A stretch of DNA of 64,000 bases from Acidovorax sp. GBBC 1281 (GTDB lineage Bacteria; Pseudomonadota; Gammaproteobacteria; Burkholderiales; Burkholderiaceae_C). Shown piece by piece: positions 17,903 to 26,949 of this stretch. Location: NCBI RefSeq assembly GCF_028473645.1, contig NZ_CP097269.1, positions 4,544,001 through 4,608,000 on the forward strand. The letters are read 5' to 3'. A program made the position numbers and the translations under genes. The notes under the pieces were generated by a model that searched no databases, had not been told where the DNA came from, and worked only from the letters and a program-made list of their open reading frames with translations. How positions within the stretch are numbered: position 1 is the first letter of the stretch; each line of letters starts with the position of its first letter.

Positions 17903-18682
17903 TCACACCGCGCTGAAATCCGGCCGGCGTTTTTCGACGAAGGCGCTGAACGCCTCCCGCGCCGCGGGCTCCTGCAGCATGCGACCGAAGCTCGCACCCT
18001 CCTGCGCCATGCGCTCCAGCACCGCAGCCGTCTGGCCCTGCTTCATGAGCCGCTTGGTCTCGATGAGCGCGGAAAGCGGCTTGGCGGCCAGCTTGCGCGC
18101 CTGGGTCTGGGCCACCATGTTGCACTCGGTGGGCGGCACCACGCGGTTGACCAGTCCCACCTCCAGCGCCGCCTCGGCCAGGAAGGGCTCGCCCAGCAGC
18201 AGCGCCTCGGCGGCACGGTGGTAGCCCATCATCTGCGGCACGAGCAGGCTGGACGCGGCCTCAGGGCACAGCCCCAGGTTGACGAAGGGCATGGAGAACG
18301 CGGCGTTGTCGCCCGCATAGACCAGGTCGCAGTGAAAGAGCATGGTGGTGCCGATGCCCACGGCCGGGCCGCAGACCGCAGCCACCACCGGCTTCGGGAA
18401 CGTGGCGATGCCGCGCAGAAAACGGAACACCGGCGAGTCCTGCGTGGACGGCGGCTTGTTCAGGAAGTCGCCGATGTCGTTGCCGGCGCTGAAGATGGCC
18501 ACATCGCCCTGCAGCACGACCACGCGCACCGCGCTGTCGGCCGCGGCGGACTCCAGCGCATCCGCCAGCGCGGCGTACATCGCGGTGGTGATGGAGTTCT
18601 TTTTCTCCACGCGGTTGAAGGTGATGGTGGCCACGCCGGATTCGGTGTGAACGAGAATGTCCTGGGTCGGGGTATCGGTCAT
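17903..18682 (-). CDS. Enoyl-CoA hydratase/isomerase family protein
   Basis: This is a 259-residue crotonase-fold enzyme, probably hydrating or isomerising enoyl-CoA in beta-oxidation. It has VATITFNRVEKKNSITTAMYAAL at the start, the oxyanion-hole region FSAGNDIGDFL and the second backbone contact VCGPAVGIGTTMLFHCDLVYAGDNA. The expected glutamate position before the active site reads LGLCPEAASSLLVP, with one acidic residue, as in the isomerase-like PaaG/Eci subgroup. It is the last gene of the fatty-acid cluster. Confidence 0.87.
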   Translation of the reverse strand: MTDTPTQDILVHTESGVATITFNRVEKKNSITTAMYAALADALESAAADSAVRVVVLQGDVAIFSAGNDIGDFLNKPPSTQDSPVFRFLRGIATFPKPVVAAVCGPAVGIGTTMLFHCDLVYAGDNAAFSMPFVNLGLCPEAASSLLVPQMMGYHRAAEALLLGEPFLAEAALEVGLVNRVVPPTECNMVAQTQARKLAAKPLSALIETKRLMKQGQTAAVLERMAQEGASFGRMLQEPAAREAFSAFVEKRRPDFSAV

Positions 18683-18743
18683 GGGAAAGCTCCTGCCATG
18701 GAAGGTCGTGGGCGGGGAAAGCGAACGGGACGCCGGGGGCGCC

Positions 18744-19571
18744 TCATTCCTTGTAATAAACGATCTGGTGGCTGCTGGCCAGCATGGTGCCGGCATCGTT
18801 CCACAACTGGGCCGTCTGATCGAAAAAGCCATTGCGGAATTCTTGCGCACGCGCCTGGCCCAGCAAGAATCCGGTGCCCGTGGCCGCCAGTTGCTCCCGG
18901 CCCGCGTGGAAATACACCGTGAGGGACACCGTGCCTGCCGGCACCCGGTGCGCACGGCGCAGCCAGACCCGCGGAAAGAACACATCGGCCAGTGCCGCCA
19001 GCGCGCAGAAGTCGAGCGGGCGGGCCGGCGCATCGCGCATCCACAGTTGCGAGAGGCTGCTGTCGCCGCTGCCGTCCCAGCGCTGCGGCAAGGCCCCCGC
19101 CACCGGCCGCAGTTCGTAGCGGTCGAGCCAGGCCACGCCCAGCCCTTTGGCCAGCGGCTCCAGGGTGTCGGGGCCGGGCGCTGTCGGCATGGGGGTGTCG
19201 GCCAGGCTCCAGGTTTCGCGGCGGGCGGCGGTCACGGCGGTGCCCGTGGTGGTGGTGACCCATTCGCCGTCGGCGCCGGGCTGCACGATGGACAGCTTCC
19301 AGTGCTGCGTGGACCGGTTGGTGCGCACCGGCATGGCCTGCACCGTGAAGGGGCCCTGCGACACCGCGCCGGCGTAATTGACGGTGAGCGACAGCGGCTC
19401 CCCCAGGCGGTCGGGGTGCTGCAGCACGGCCTGCAGCAGCACCGCGGCCGTCGCGCCGCCGAAAGGGCCGACCATGTTCCAGTACGCGGGCGTGGTCCGG
19501 CCGGTGTACCGGTGGGCACCGGCCGGCTCCAGGGCCAGCGCGTCGTCCAGGGGATGGAGATCGAGAGTCAT
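18744..19571 (-). CDS. TesB-like double-hotdog acyl-CoA thioesterase
   Basis: This is a 275-residue protein with two hotdog domains in tandem. The N-terminal one reads YWNMVGPFGGATAAVLLQAVLQHPDRLGEPLSLTVNY and the C-terminal one has SLSQLWMRDAPARPLDF and SLTVYFHAGREQLA. It belongs to the acyl-CoA thioesterase II-like (4HBT_3) group. Embedded between thiolase and enoyl-CoA hydratase, it probably releases CoA from chains the cycle cannot finish. The start at 19571 follows a short gap after thiolase. Confidence 0.83.
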   Translation of the reverse strand: MTLDLHPLDDALALEPAGAHRYTGRTTPAYWNMVGPFGGATAAVLLQAVLQHPDRLGEPLSLTVNYAGAVSQGPFTVQAMPVRTNRSTQHWKLSIVQPGADGEWVTTTTGTAVTAARRETWSLADTPMPTAPGPDTLEPLAKGLGVAWLDRYELRPVAGALPQRWDGSGDSSLSQLWMRDAPARPLDFCALAALADVFFPRVWLRRAHRVPAGTVSLTVYFHAGREQLAATGTGFLLGQARAQEFRNGFFDQTAQLWNDAGTMLASSHQIVYYKE

Positions 19572-19665
19572 GGTGTGCGAGTGTGCCGTGATTGCTTTCT
19601 CCGTCCCGTCGTGCCGGCGACTGCCTGAACCCCGGAATGCCGGGGCGCGCAATGCGCCCCCGACC

Positions 19666-20865
19666 TCAGACGCGCTCGAAGATGCCCGCAGCGCCCTGCC
19701 CCATGCCCACGCACATGGTCACCATGCCGTACTTGAGGTTCTTGCGGCGCAGCGCATGCACCACCGTGGCGGCGCGGATGGCGCCCGTGGCGCCCAGCGG
19801 GTGGCCCAGGGCGATGGCGCCGCCCATGGGATTGACCTTGGAAGGGTCCAGGCCCAATTGGCGCACGACCGCCAGCGACTGCGCGGCGAAGGCTTCGTTC
19901 AACTCGAACCAGTCGATGTCTTCATGCTTGAGGCCCGCATAGCGCAGCGCGGCCGGAATGGCCTCGATGGGGCCGATGCCCATGATGCTGGGCGGCACGC
20001 CCTTGCTGGCGAAGCTCACGAAGCGGGCCAACGGCGTGAGGCCGAAACGCTTCACGGCCGCCTCGCTCGCCAGGATCAGCGCGCCCGCACCGTCGCTGGT
20101 CTGCGAGCTGTTGCCGGCGGTGACCGAGCCCCGCGCGGCGAACACCGTCTTGAGCTTGGCCAGGCCTTCCAGGCTGGTGTCGGGCCGTGCGCCTTCGTCC
20201 AGCGCCACGGTGCGGGTCTTGGCGATGCTCTCGCCCGTCTCCAGGTTCGCCGTGCGGTCGGTCACCTCGATGGGCGTGATCTCGTCGGTGAACTCGCCGG
20301 CCTGCTGCGCGGCCAGCGCCTTCTGGTGCGACTGCAGCGCGAAGGCGTCCTGGTCCTCGCGCGACACCTTCCACTGCTGCGCCACCTTCTCGGCCGTGAG
20401 GCCCATGCCGTAGGCGATGCCCACGTCGCCGTCCTTGGCGAAGATGCTGGGCGACAGCGAGGGCGTGTTGCCCATCATGGGCACCATGCTCATGCTTTCC
20501 ACTCCGGCGGCGATCATCACGTCGGCCTCGCCCACGCGGATGCGGTCCGCCGCCATCTGCACGGCCGACAGGCCCGAGGCGCAGAAGCGGTTCACGGTGA
20601 TGCCGCCCACGCTGGTGGGCAGCCCCGCCAGCACGGCGCCGATGCGCGCCACGTTCAGTCCCTGGGCGCCTTCGGGAATCGCGCAGCCGCAGATGATGTC
20701 TTCGATGGAGGCCGGGTCCAGCCCGGGCACCTGGGCCAGGGCCGCCTTGAGGGTGGTCGCCAGCAGATCGTCGGGGCGGGTGTTGCGGAAGAAGCCGCGG
20801 TGCGACTTGCCGATGGGCGTGCGCGTGGCGGCGACGATGTAGGCGTCCTGCATTTGTTTTGCCAT
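19666..20865 (-). CDS. fadA: Acetyl-CoA C-acyltransferase (3-ketoacyl-CoA thiolase)
   Basis: This is a 399-residue thiolase that cleaves 3-ketoacyl-CoA with CoA, the last step of beta-oxidation. The nucleophile is Cys95 in NRFCASG. The other active-site groups are His355 in GHPLG and Cys385 in CVGMGQG, all present. The fold landmarks ESMSMVPMMG and NEAFAAQSLAV are typical of the degradative FadA/FadI class. AAGGAGCC supports the start at 20865. It lies two genes after the FadN-type enzyme, its usual partner. Confidence 0.92.
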   Translation of the reverse strand: MAKQMQDAYIVAATRTPIGKSHRGFFRNTRPDDLLATTLKAALAQVPGLDPASIEDIICGCAIPEGAQGLNVARIGAVLAGLPTSVGGITVNRFCASGLSAVQMAADRIRVGEADVMIAAGVESMSMVPMMGNTPSLSPSIFAKDGDVGIAYGMGLTAEKVAQQWKVSREDQDAFALQSHQKALAAQQAGEFTDEITPIEVTDRTANLETGESIAKTRTVALDEGARPDTSLEGLAKLKTVFAARGSVTAGNSSQTSDGAGALILASEAAVKRFGLTPLARFVSFASKGVPPSIMGIGPIEAIPAALRYAGLKHEDIDWFELNEAFAAQSLAVVRQLGLDPSKVNPMGGAIALGHPLGATGAIRAATVVHALRRKNLKYGMVTMCVGMGQGAAGIFERV

Positions 20866-20879
20866 GGAGAAGGCTCCTT

Positions 20880-20916
20880 CAATCGATCAATCGATCGGTC
20901 AGTCAATCAGTCAGTT
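20880..20916. repeat. Degenerate tetranucleotide tract upstream of thiolase
   Basis: About nine consecutive 4-base units of the type GATT/GATC/GACT (minus strand) fill the gap between the DUF4442 stop and the thiolase ribosome-binding site. The tract is imperfect. It is non-coding except where it meets the preceding stop codon. Confidence 0.6.
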
Positions 20917-21433
20917 ACTTGGCGGGGCGGCTGGAAGGAATCCAGGCCCACGTGAATTCGCATTCCACCGGCTCGATGCCGGCCTCGTCCGTAACGGTGA
21001 CCTGCACCTGCATCTCGCCCTTGTCGCTGTCCTGCATGGCCTGGCGCTGCGCGTCGGTCAGCACCGCCACCGCGCGCAAGGCGCCCGTGGCGCGCTTGCG
21101 AAAGGCCATCTTCAAGTCCTTGGCCAGCGGCAGGCAGTCGTCGCGCACGTTCAGGCCCATCGCCATGCCCGTGGCCGTCTCGGCCAGCAGGTTCATGGCC
21201 GAGGCGTGGATGCTGCCGACGTGATTGCGCACGCGGTGCTCGTTGGGCAGGCGCACTTCCACGCGGTTCGGCGACATCTCGATGAACTCCACGCGCGCCG
21301 TGCGGGTGAACGGCACGGCGCGGCGCAGCACCAGGTTGCGCACCCAGGGGCGCAGGAACTTCGGGAACTCGTCCACCTGTTCCAGCTGGAGCTGCATGCG
21401 GTTGGGCGGGAATGCGCCGGTGGAGGTCGTCAT
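20915..21433 (-). CDS. DUF4442 hotdog-fold protein
   Basis: This is a 172-residue protein of the DUF4442 family, a hotdog fold usually predicted to be a thioesterase or acyl-CoA-binding protein. The core runs through ARVEFIEMSPNRVEVRLPNEHRVRNHVGSIHASAMNLLAETATG, where HVGSIHA corresponds to the HGG-like catalytic loop. The ATG at 21433 is preferred; a GTG at 21451 is possible. It lies 19 bases after the FadN-type gene, in the same operon. Confidence 0.82.
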   Translation of the reverse strand: MTTSTGAFPPNRMQLQLEQVDEFPKFLRPWVRNLVLRRAVPFTRTARVEFIEMSPNRVEVRLPNEHRVRNHVGSIHASAMNLLAETATGMAMGLNVRDDCLPLAKDLKMAFRKRATGALRAVAVLTDAQRQAMQDSDKGEMQVQVTVTDEAGIEPVECEFTWAWIPSSRPAK

Positions 21434-21452
21434 GCGGTCGTCCGATGGCACA

Positions 21453-23894
21453 TCAGTTGCGCAGGGGCTTGCCGGTGTTCAGCATGCCCAGGATGCGCTC
21501 CTGCGTCTTGGGGTGCTGGATGAGCGCGCAGAAGGCCTTGCGCTCCAGCGCCATCAGGTATTCCTCGCTCACCAGCGTGCCTGCGTCCACGTCGCCGCCG
21601 CACACGATCTCGGCGATCAGGGTGGCGATGTGCTGGTCGTGGTCGCTGATGAAGCCGCCGTCGCGCATGTTCACCAGCGAGCCGCGGATGGTGGCGATGC
21701 CGCTGCGACCGGCCACGGGGAACAGGCGCTTGTTCGGTGCGCGCCAGCCGCTGGCCGCCATCGCCTTGGCTTCGTTCAGGGCGACGAACAGCACCTCGTC
21801 CTTGTGCGGCACGACGATGTCGCTGTCCAGCAGGTAGCCGAGCTTCTTCGATTCCAGCGCGCTGGTGCCCACCTTGGCCATGGCCGCGGCGGTGAAGCCT
21901 TCGGTCAGGAAGGGCAGGATGTCCTTGCCCGTGGAGGCGGCGGCGTTCTCGGCCGCACGGCGCGCGATGTAGGTCAGACCGCCGGCGCCCGGCACCAGGC
22001 CCACGCCCACTTCGACGAGGCCGATGTAGCTTTCCATGTGCGCCACGCGGCGGGCCGAATACACGGCCAGCTCGCAGCCGCCACCCAGTGCCATGCCGTG
22101 GATGGCGGACACCACCGGCACCTGGGCGTAGCGCAGGCGCAGCATGAGGTTCTGCAGTTCCTGCTCGACACTTTCGATGGCCGAGATGCCGGCCACGACG
22201 AAGGCCGGCATGGTGGCGGCCAGATCGGCACCCACGCTGAACGGCGCGTCGCCGGACCAGATCACCAGGCCGTCGTATTCGCGCTCGGCGGTGTCGATGG
22301 CTTCGACGAGGCCCTCCATCACGTCGGGGCTGATCGCATGCATCTTGCTCTGGATGCTGGCGATCAGGATCCGGCTACCGGAGGGGCCTCCATCTTTGTC
22401 CAGCGTCCAGGTGCGCAGCGCATCGGACTCGGACACCGTGGTGCCGGCCGTGCGCCAGTCGGGCAGCGCCTCGCCCAGCAGCTTCTCGGGGAAGTGCTGG
22501 CGCTCGTACACGGGCAGCTGGCGGCGCGGCACGAACTTGGCGCGCGAAGCGCTCCACGATCCTTCGGCCGTGTGCACGCCGCCGGCCTCGGCCACCGGGC
22601 CCTTGAAAACCCAGTCGGGCAGCGGCGCCTTGCTGAGCGCCTTGCAGGCGTCGATGTCCTCCTGGATCATCTTCGCTACCTCCAGCCAGCCGGCTTCCTG
22701 CCACAGCTCGAAGGGGCCCTGCTTCATGCCGAAGCCCCATCGCATGGCCTGGTCCACGTCGCGCGCGTTGTCGGCGATGGTGCCCAGGTGCACGGCAGCG
22801 TAATGGAAGCTGTTGCGCAGGATGGCCCAGAGGAACCGGCCCTGCGCGCCCTCGGCATGGCGCAGCAGCTTCAGGCGCTCGCCGGCGGGCTTCTTCAGCA
22901 TGCGGGCATACACCTCGTCGGCCTTCTGGCCACCGGGCACGTACTCGCCGCTTTCCAGGTCGAAGCGCAGGATGTCGCGGCCCACCTTCTTGTAGAAGCC
23001 CGCCTTGGCCTTCTGGCCCAGGTTCTTCATCTCGATGAGTTTGTTCAGCACCTCGGGCGTGCCGAAGCTGCCGTAGAACGGATCAAACTGCGCAGCCCCT
23101 TTGGTAGCGTCTTCGCTCAGGTTGTCCTGGAGCGTCTTGATGACGTGCGCCATGGTGTCCAGGCCCACCACGTCGGCGGTGCGGAAGGTGCCGCTGCTGG
23201 CGCGGCCCAGCTTCTTGCCCGTGAGATCGTCCACCACGTCGTAGGTCAGGCCGAAGTTCTCCACTTCCTTCATCGTCGCCAGCATGCCGGCGATGCCGAC
23301 GCGATTGGCGATGAAGTTGGGCGTGTCGTGCGCGCGCACCACGCCCTTGCCGAGGCCGCTGGTCACGAAGGCTTCGAGCTGGTCGAGCACCTCGGGCCGG
23401 GTCGTCGGCGTGTCGATCAGTTCCACCAGCGTCATGTAGCGCGGCGGGTTGAAGAAGTGGATGCCGCAAAAGCGCGGCTTGATGGCGTCGGGCAGCGCCT
23501 CGCTCAGGCGGGTGATCGACAGGCCGGAGGTGTTCGAGGCCACGATGGCGCCGGGTGCAACGAAGGGCGCGATCTTCTTGTAGAGATCGAGCTTCCAGTC
23601 CATGCGCTCGGCAATCGCCTCGATGATGAGATCGCACCCGCGCAGCTGCTCCAGGTGCTCTTCATAGTTGGCCTGGCCGATCAGCGCGGCGTCTTCCGCC
23701 ACGCCCAGCGGCGCGGGCTTGAGCTTCTTGAGCCCCTCGATGGCCTTGGTGACGATGCCGTTCTTCGGGCCTTCCTTGGCGGGCAGGTCGAACAGGACGA
23801 CCGGCACTTTCACGTTGGCGAGGTGGGCGGCGATCTGCGCACCCATCACGCCCGCGCCGAGCACGGCGACTTTCTTCACTTGGAATCGGGACAT
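21453..23894 (-). CDS. Two-domain 3-hydroxyacyl-CoA dehydrogenase / enoyl-CoA hydratase, FadN type
   Basis: This is an 813-residue bifunctional beta-oxidation enzyme. The dehydrogenase comes first: NAD-binding GAGVMGAQIAAHLAN at residues 13-27, SNTSGLSITRLS, and the GIHFFNPPRYM catalytic region. A second dehydrogenase-like half and a crotonase domain follow (HGMALGGGCELAVYSARR near residue 600, GLVPGAGGLTYIAR). This order is the reverse of E. coli FadB and matches Bacillus FadN-like enzymes and their proteobacterial relatives. It converts enoyl-CoA to 3-ketoacyl-CoA for the thiolase encoded downstream. Confidence 0.9.
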   Translation of the reverse strand: MSRFQVKKVAVLGAGVMGAQIAAHLANVKVPVVLFDLPAKEGPKNGIVTKAIEGLKKLKPAPLGVAEDAALIGQANYEEHLEQLRGCDLIIEAIAERMDWKLDLYKKIAPFVAPGAIVASNTSGLSITRLSEALPDAIKPRFCGIHFFNPPRYMTLVELIDTPTTRPEVLDQLEAFVTSGLGKGVVRAHDTPNFIANRVGIAGMLATMKEVENFGLTYDVVDDLTGKKLGRASSGTFRTADVVGLDTMAHVIKTLQDNLSEDATKGAAQFDPFYGSFGTPEVLNKLIEMKNLGQKAKAGFYKKVGRDILRFDLESGEYVPGGQKADEVYARMLKKPAGERLKLLRHAEGAQGRFLWAILRNSFHYAAVHLGTIADNARDVDQAMRWGFGMKQGPFELWQEAGWLEVAKMIQEDIDACKALSKAPLPDWVFKGPVAEAGGVHTAEGSWSASRAKFVPRRQLPVYERQHFPEKLLGEALPDWRTAGTTVSESDALRTWTLDKDGGPSGSRILIASIQSKMHAISPDVMEGLVEAIDTAEREYDGLVIWSGDAPFSVGADLAATMPAFVVAGISAIESVEQELQNLMLRLRYAQVPVVSAIHGMALGGGCELAVYSARRVAHMESYIGLVEVGVGLVPGAGGLTYIARRAAENAAASTGKDILPFLTEGFTAAAMAKVGTSALESKKLGYLLDSDIVVPHKDEVLFVALNEAKAMAASGWRAPNKRLFPVAGRSGIATIRGSLVNMRDGGFISDHDQHIATLIAEIVCGGDVDAGTLVSEEYLMALERKAFCALIQHPKTQERILGMLNTGKPLRN

Positions 23895-23915
23895 GGTTGG
23901 TTTCTTTGGAATGGG

Positions 23916-24350
23916 TTACTGCATGCGCTGCCAGACCTGCGTGCGCCAGAACGGGCCGAGGTAGCCGCGCACCTCCAGCTTGGCGCCGCCGTCGATGGGC
24001 GTGAAGCTGGCGCGGTATTCCTTGCCGTTTTCGGGGTCGAGGATCTTGCCTCCCTCCCACACGTCCTTGCCTTCGGCCTTCTTGCCGCCCCGGATGATCT
24101 CCAGGCCGGCGATGGGCTGGCCCTTGCGGTCGTCCTGGCATTCGACGCAGACCGCATCGGCGGGCGTGTCCTTCTTCAGCGACTTCTCGATGCGGCCGGT
24201 GAGCGCGCCGCCCGTTTCGGTGATGCGGATCTCGGCCTTGGCCTCGCCCGTCTTGTCGTCGATGCTGCGCCACCCACCCACGGGCGACATCTGGGCCCAC
24301 GCGGGGGCGGCCATGGCCACACACAACATCGCTGCTAGCGCTTTATTCAT
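23916..24350 (-). CDS. DUF2147 exported protein
   Basis: This is a 144-residue protein with a Sec leader (MNKALAAMLCVAMAAPAWA) and the DUF2147 pattern: SPVGGWRSIDDKTGEAKAEIRITETGGALTGRI, then a CVECQDDRKGQPIAGLEIIRGGKK segment with two closely spaced cysteines and a WEGGKILDPENGKEYRA strand pair. The family is periplasmic and of unknown function. It sits between acyl-CoA dehydrogenase and the FadN-type gene, so a role at the envelope during fatty-acid uptake is possible but unproven. Confidence 0.87.
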   Translation of the reverse strand: MNKALAAMLCVAMAAPAWAQMSPVGGWRSIDDKTGEAKAEIRITETGGALTGRIEKSLKKDTPADAVCVECQDDRKGQPIAGLEIIRGGKKAEGKDVWEGGKILDPENGKEYRASFTPIDGGAKLEVRGYLGPFWRTQVWQRMQ

Positions 24351-24396
24351 AACGGCTCCAGTGCAAAAAAGGCGGGGAAGGGGGCGGCCGGTGCGG

Positions 24397-26202
24397 TCAG
24401 GCCAGCGCGGCGTCGGTGTCCATCAGCGGCTTGGCGCCGGCACGCGCGGTGCGCATCAGCGTGGCCGTTTCGGGGAACAGCTTGGCGAAGTAGAAACGCG
24501 CCGTCTGTAGCTTGGCGACATAGAACGGGTCGGTGTTGCCGTTGGCGATCTCGCGCAGCGCCACCTGGGCCATGCGGGCGAAGAGATAGCCGAACACCAG
24601 GTGGCCGGCCACGCGCAGGTAGTCCACGGCGGCAGCGCCCACTTCGTCGGGGTTCTGGAAGCCCTTGAAGCCGATCTCGGTGGTGAACTTGGTCATCTGC
24701 TCGCCCAGGTAGGCGATGGGGTTGATGAACTCGGCCATCTTCTCGTTCACGCCCTCTTCCTGCACCAGCTGGCCCACCAGCTTGCCGAACTTCTTGAGCG
24801 TGGCGCCGTTGTTGCCCAGCACCTTGCGGCCCAGCAGGTCCAGCGATTGGATGGTGTTGGTGCCTTCATAGATCATGTTGATGCGGTTGTCGCGCACGAA
24901 CTGCTCCATGCCCCATTCCTTTATGAAGCCGTGGCCGCCGAAGACCTGCATGCAGGCGTTCGTGGCGATGTGCCCGTTGTCGGTGATGAAGGCCTTGACG
25001 ATGGGCGTGAGCAGCGCCACCAGTTCGTCCGCCTCCTGGCGCACCTTTTCGTCGGGGTGGCTGTGCGATTTGTCGAGCAGCAGCGTGCAGTAGATCTGCA
25101 GCGCGCGGGCGCCTTCGGCGTAGGCCTTGGCGGTCAGCAGCATCTTGCGCACGTCGGGGTGCACGATGATCGGGTCGGCATCCTTGTCCTTGGCTTTCGT
25201 GCCCGACAGGCTGCGCATCTGCGTGCGGTCCTTGGCGTAGGCCAGCGCGTTCTGGAACGCCACTTCGGTCAGGCCCAGCGACTGGTTGCCCACGCCCAGG
25301 CGCGCGGCATTCATCATCACGAACATGGCCTGCAGGCCCTTGTGCGGCTGGCCCACCAGCGTGCCGATGGCGCCGTCGATGGCGATCTGCGCCGTGGCGT
25401 TGCCGTGGATGCCCATCTTGTGCTCCAGCCCGGCGCAGAAGATCGGGTTGCGTTCGCCCAGCGAGCCGTCGGCGTTCACGTGGTACTTGGGCACGATGAA
25501 CAGGCTGATGCCCTTGCTGCCCTTGGGCGCATCGGGCAGGCGGGCCAGCACCAGGTGGACGATGTTCTCGGTGAAATCGTGCTCACCCGCGCTGATGAAG
25601 ATCTTGTTGCCGGTGATCTTGTAGGTGCCTTCGGGCGCGCCGGCCACGGGCTCGGCCTTGGTGCGCAACAGCCCCAGGTCGGTACCGCAATGGGGCTCGG
25701 TCAGGCACATGGTGCCGGTCCATTCGCCGCTGGTCAGCTTGGGCAGGTAGAGCTTCTTTTGCTCGGGCGTGCCGTGCGCGTGCAGCGCCTCGTAGGCGCC
25801 GTGCGACAGGCCGGGGTACATCGTCCAGGCCTGGTTGGCGCTGTTGAGCATTTCGTACAGGCACTGGTTCAGCACGAACGGCAGGCCCTGGCCGCCGTAT
25901 TCGGTCTCGCAGCTCAGGGCCGCCCAGCCGCCTTCCACGTACTGCGCGTAGGCCTGCTTGAAACCCTTGGGCGTGGTCACCTCGTGCGTCGCCTTGTCGA
26001 GCGTGCAGCCTTCCTCGTCCCCGCTGATGTTGAGCGGGAACGCCACGCCGGTGGCGAACTTGCCCGCCTCTTCCAGCACGGCGTTGATGGTGTCCACGTC
26101 CACGTCGGCATGCTTGGGCAGGGCCTTCAGTTCTTCGGTCGCCTTGAACACCTCGTGCAGTACGAATTGCATGTCGCGAAGGGGCGGCGTGTAGGTCGGC
26201 AT
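24397..26202 (-). CDS. Acyl-CoA dehydrogenase (long ~600-residue type)
   Basis: This is a 601-residue flavoenzyme performing the first oxidation of beta-oxidation. It has the extra N-terminal segment of the long type, FAD/substrate contacts in MCLTEPHCGTDLG and KIFISAGEH, and the catalytic base in MIYEGTNTIQSLDLLGRK. A C-terminal extension of ~100 residues follows (DYLRVAGHLVFGYLFARMAQVAL). This length class includes DmdC and many proteobacterial fatty acyl-CoA dehydrogenases. A ribosome site of type AAGGAGCC precedes 26202. It is the first enzyme gene after the TetR gene. Confidence 0.9.
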   Translation of the reverse strand: MPTYTPPLRDMQFVLHEVFKATEELKALPKHADVDVDTINAVLEEAGKFATGVAFPLNISGDEEGCTLDKATHEVTTPKGFKQAYAQYVEGGWAALSCETEYGGQGLPFVLNQCLYEMLNSANQAWTMYPGLSHGAYEALHAHGTPEQKKLYLPKLTSGEWTGTMCLTEPHCGTDLGLLRTKAEPVAGAPEGTYKITGNKIFISAGEHDFTENIVHLVLARLPDAPKGSKGISLFIVPKYHVNADGSLGERNPIFCAGLEHKMGIHGNATAQIAIDGAIGTLVGQPHKGLQAMFVMMNAARLGVGNQSLGLTEVAFQNALAYAKDRTQMRSLSGTKAKDKDADPIIVHPDVRKMLLTAKAYAEGARALQIYCTLLLDKSHSHPDEKVRQEADELVALLTPIVKAFITDNGHIATNACMQVFGGHGFIKEWGMEQFVRDNRINMIYEGTNTIQSLDLLGRKVLGNNGATLKKFGKLVGQLVQEEGVNEKMAEFINPIAYLGEQMTKFTTEIGFKGFQNPDEVGAAAVDYLRVAGHLVFGYLFARMAQVALREIANGNTDPFYVAKLQTARFYFAKLFPETATLMRTARAGAKPLMDTDAALA

Positions 26203-26276
26203 GGGGAGGCTCCTTGGATGGAAAGGGTGGGAAATGAAAAGGAAAGAGGGAGAGAGAGAAACGCGAAACGGGTCGG

Positions 26277-26945
26277 TCAATCCTGCGCGGGCGGCGGTGC
26301 GCCATAGCGGGTGAGGATGCTGTCGAAGCCGGCATTGGCCCGGTCGATGGAGCCGGGCGTCTGCAGGAAGCGCGCCTCGTAGTGCAGCGCCAGGATGAGG
26401 CCGTGGATCTCGAACAGCATCTGCTCGGCATTCACATCGCCGCGCAGTTCGCCCTGCTCCTTGCACTGGTCGATGGCGCGCTTCATGGCGGCCAGCCAGG
26501 TCAGCACCGAACTGGCCAGCGCATCGCGCACGGGGCCGGTGCGGTCGTCGAACTCCACGGCGCCGCTGATGTAGATGCAGCCTGAATCGATTTCGATGGA
26601 GGTGCGCTTCATCCAATTGCCGAACAGGGCCCGCAAGCGCGGCAGGCCCCGTGGGGCGGACACGGCCGGGTAGAACACTTCCTGCTCGAAGCGCGCGTGG
26701 TATTCGCGGATGACGGAGATCTGCAGCTCCTCGCGCGAACCGAAATGGGCGAACACGCCGGACTTGCTCATGCCCGTCACGTCCGCCAGCGCACCGATCG
26801 ACAAGCCTTCCAGCCCGATGTGCGTGGCCAAGCCCAGCGCGGCCTCGACGATCGCCGCCTTGGTCTGCTGGCCCTTTTGCAAGGCGCGGCCTTCGCGGGT
26901 GCTGGCGGAGCGAACGGAGCGGGATGGGAGGGGGGTGACCGGCAT
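26277..26945 (-). CDS. TetR-family regulator of the fatty-acid cluster
   Basis: This is a 222-residue regulator. The helix-turn-helix lies near residues 45-70 (LSIGALADVTGMSKSGVFAHFGSREELQ), after a basic N-terminus. The effector half (TSIEIDSGCIYISGAVEFDDRTGPVRD) is of the TetR_C type. It heads the beta-oxidation genes on the same strand and probably represses them until acyl-CoA is present. The ATG at 26945 (MPVTPLPSRS) is chosen; an in-frame ATG at 26981 would add 12 residues but lies beyond the likely operator. The frame stays open far upstream only because the 8-bp repeat contains no stop. Confidence 0.85.
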   Translation of the reverse strand: MPVTPLPSRSVRSASTREGRALQKGQQTKAAIVEAALGLATHIGLEGLSIGALADVTGMSKSGVFAHFGSREELQISVIREYHARFEQEVFYPAVSAPRGLPRLRALFGNWMKRTSIEIDSGCIYISGAVEFDDRTGPVRDALASSVLTWLAAMKRAIDQCKEQGELRGDVNAEQMLFEIHGLILALHYEARFLQTPGSIDRANAGFDSILTRYGAPPPAQD

Positions 26946-26949
26946 GGAG

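Noticed and set aside
21225..24338. 1037-codon plus-strand open frame opposite the FadN-type gene
   Set aside because: Composition is His/Ala/Gly/Arg-rich shadow of a well-supported gene on the other strand; no motif or start signal.
24601..26307. 568-codon plus-strand frame opposite the acyl-CoA dehydrogenase
   Set aside because: Shadow of a clearly recognised enzyme; no domain and no ribosome site.
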